DNA from: CBCXVS01 sp965178525
Lineage (GTDB): Bacteria > Tectomicrobia > Entotheonellia > Entotheonellales > Entotheonellaceae
DNA: 6,090 bases
Assembly (NCBI GenBank): GCA_965178525.1
Contig: CBCXVS010000376.1
Coordinates: 1-6,090, forward strand
Reading direction: 5' to 3'
Translations under genes and position numbers: made by a program
Shown here: positions 5,276-6,090 of the stretch, piece after piece
Position numbering within the stretch: the first letter of the stretch is position 1
Layout: each line of letters opens with the position of its first letter
Notes under the pieces: generated by a model
The model's database searches: none
What the model was told of the DNA's origin: nothing
What the model saw: only the letters and a program-made list of their open reading frames with translations

Positions 5276-5920
5276 TCAAGACGTAGCATTCGCCTTAGCC
5301 TCCCAGAGGTCACTCCGCAGTAAGATCTGCAGGATGAGGTAATGGCTCACAAACATGGCCGGAACAAAGAGCGTCGGGATCCAATAGCTCGCGCCCATCC
5401 CCAGCGGGGCCTGCGTCGTCAGTCCCAGCGATACGGCATTCACCAGATCGATGATCCCCTCGACGGTCAAGATCCAAAGCAATGGGACCGTCACGGACCA
5501 TCGAGAGCGCAGCGCCACAAGGGAGAGCAGCGCCAGCACCGAGGCGGTGAGATCGCCCAACCCGGCGGGATACGCAAACTCTGGGGGCAGTTGACGCAGA
5601 GTCGCCCCCTCGGCCAGAAACATCATGCCGTAGTGCCGAAACGTTTGCACCAGCAACAAGATCTGCAGCGCGCTCTGACGCGGCAGTTTCGCCAGATGTG
5701 GGGCGACGTACCAGGCGGCAATCAGAGAAAGGAGCAATAGGATGTAGAATCCGTTGAGTCCGGCAATGTAATCCGTCAGGGGTTGCTTTTGCAGATCAAA
5801 CGTATCAGTCAGCAGGAAGATCGCAAAAACCCCGAAGCCAGCCAGCACAATGACGAGATACACGACCCAGGGCTTGACCTTGGAAGCCTTCGACATGTGT
5901 TCTCTATTTTGATCTTGCAT
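5276..5920 (-). CDS. Six-helix membrane protein of unknown function, paralog of the downstream gene
   Basis: A 214-residue integral membrane protein with about six hydrophobic helices (roughly 17-38, 52-74, 83-104, 115-137, 143-166, 180-201) and a short charged N-terminus. I know no function. It aligns by eye with the downstream gene: VQTFR (R95), QLPPEFAYPAGLGD (110-123), EGIIDLVNAVSLG (154-166) and IPTLFVPAMFVSH (181-193). This core (an Arg in a helix, LP..(F/I).A.P...GD, G..DL, and VP with a His six residues later) recurs in unnamed bacterial membrane proteins I have seen, but I cannot name the family. The start at 5920 has an excellent GGGAGGAG eight bases upstream. The first residues (MQDQNREH) are hydrophilic, with no signal peptide apart from the first helix. 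It is the first gene of the pair, and the spacer to the second gene is 136 bp and holds a stem-loop. Confidence 0.85.
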   Translation of the reverse strand: MQDQNREHMSKASKVKPWVVYLVIVLAGFGVFAIFLLTDTFDLQKQPLTDYIAGLNGFYILLLLSLIAAWYVAPHLAKLPRQSALQILLLVQTFRHYGMMFLAEGATLRQLPPEFAYPAGLGDLTASVLALLSLVALRSRWSVTVPLLWILTVEGIIDLVNAVSLGLTTQAPLGMGASYWIPTLFVPAMFVSHYLILQILLRSDLWEAKANATS

Positions 5921-5927
5921 GTCGATT

Positions 5928-5934
5928 TCTCCTC
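5928..5934 (-). promoter_or_regulatory. Ribosome-binding site of the first membrane protein gene
   Basis: GGAGGAG on the minus strand, about eight bases before the ATG at 5920. It supports this start over the internal ATG at residue 9. Confidence 0.75.
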
Positions 5935-6090
5935 CCGAATGGTTCCGTTGTCCCTGGCTTGTGAGACCTGGGCGGCCCCCATGGCACGGGACGATGACGC
6001 GTCCGCACGCGCTTTAGCCCAATTCAAAAGTCCATTTACATGGGAACAATCCAACCTCCTGAAACGACATGGCTTATGGTCATACGTTTT
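5935..6090 (-). other. Leader region, no supported gene
   Basis: About 156 bp upstream of the membrane protein pair. It contains AGGAGG on the minus strand (6055-6060) followed after 5 nt by a TTG that opens only 11 codons (6014-6049). A second frame open from the window edge ends in TAA at 6036-6038 and could be the tail of an upstream gene. Neither can be called. I see no good -35/-10 pair. Confidence 0.3.

Noticed and set aside
5809..6054. Minus-strand frame of 81 codons from TTG 6054
   Set aside because: Overlaps the first membrane gene by over 100 bp in another frame. Its TTG directly abuts AGGAGG with no spacer.

Overview
This is a GC-rich window (roughly 58-60% by eye) from a draft bacterial assembly. 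A run of ten Ns at 1765-1774 marks a scaffold gap. I see six ordinary genes plus one stray gene fragment. There are no RNA genes, IS elements, CRISPR arrays or phage genes. The host cannot be fixed from this sequence. The dense, mostly metabolic gene content and the gap suit an uncultured high-GC bacterium assembled from metagenomic or single-cell data, and nothing diagnostic goes beyond that.

Layout. Positions 71-1102 (minus) encode a complete zinc-dependent medium-chain alcohol/polyol dehydrogenase. Positions 1174-1764 and about 1985-2287 (minus) are the two halves of one AlkA-type DNA-3-methyladenine glycosylase gene. They are separated by about 210 bp encoding the C-terminal part of ribosomal protein L22, followed by the N gap. 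Almost no glycosylase sequence appears to be missing at the break, so the L22 piece looks like an assembly chimera and not biology. A divergent intergenic region (2288-2395) follows. Next come two plus-strand genes 11 bp apart, probably one operon: an LtnD-like beta-hydroxyacid dehydrogenase (2396-3325) and a YheT-type alpha/beta hydrolase (3337-4419). The hydrolase stop codon abuts the stop codon of a convergent minus-strand pair (4420-5139 and 5276-5920). These two genes encode multi-pass membrane proteins that look like diverged paralogs of one unnamed family. The last 170 bp hold the leader of that pair and no gene I can support.

How the genes work together. Base-excision repair (AlkA) and the Zn-dehydrogenase share a strand and may be cotranscribed, but have no evident shared pathway. 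The LtnD-like dehydrogenase usually belongs to sugar-acid catabolism, but none of its usual kinase, aldolase or isomerase partners is in view. The membrane protein pair is the least understood content. The most important point for a reader is the alkA/rplV chimera: a 738-codon open frame that runs from alkA through L22, the gap and into the dehydrogenase is an artifact and should not be treated as a fusion protein. I found no convincing new biological system here.
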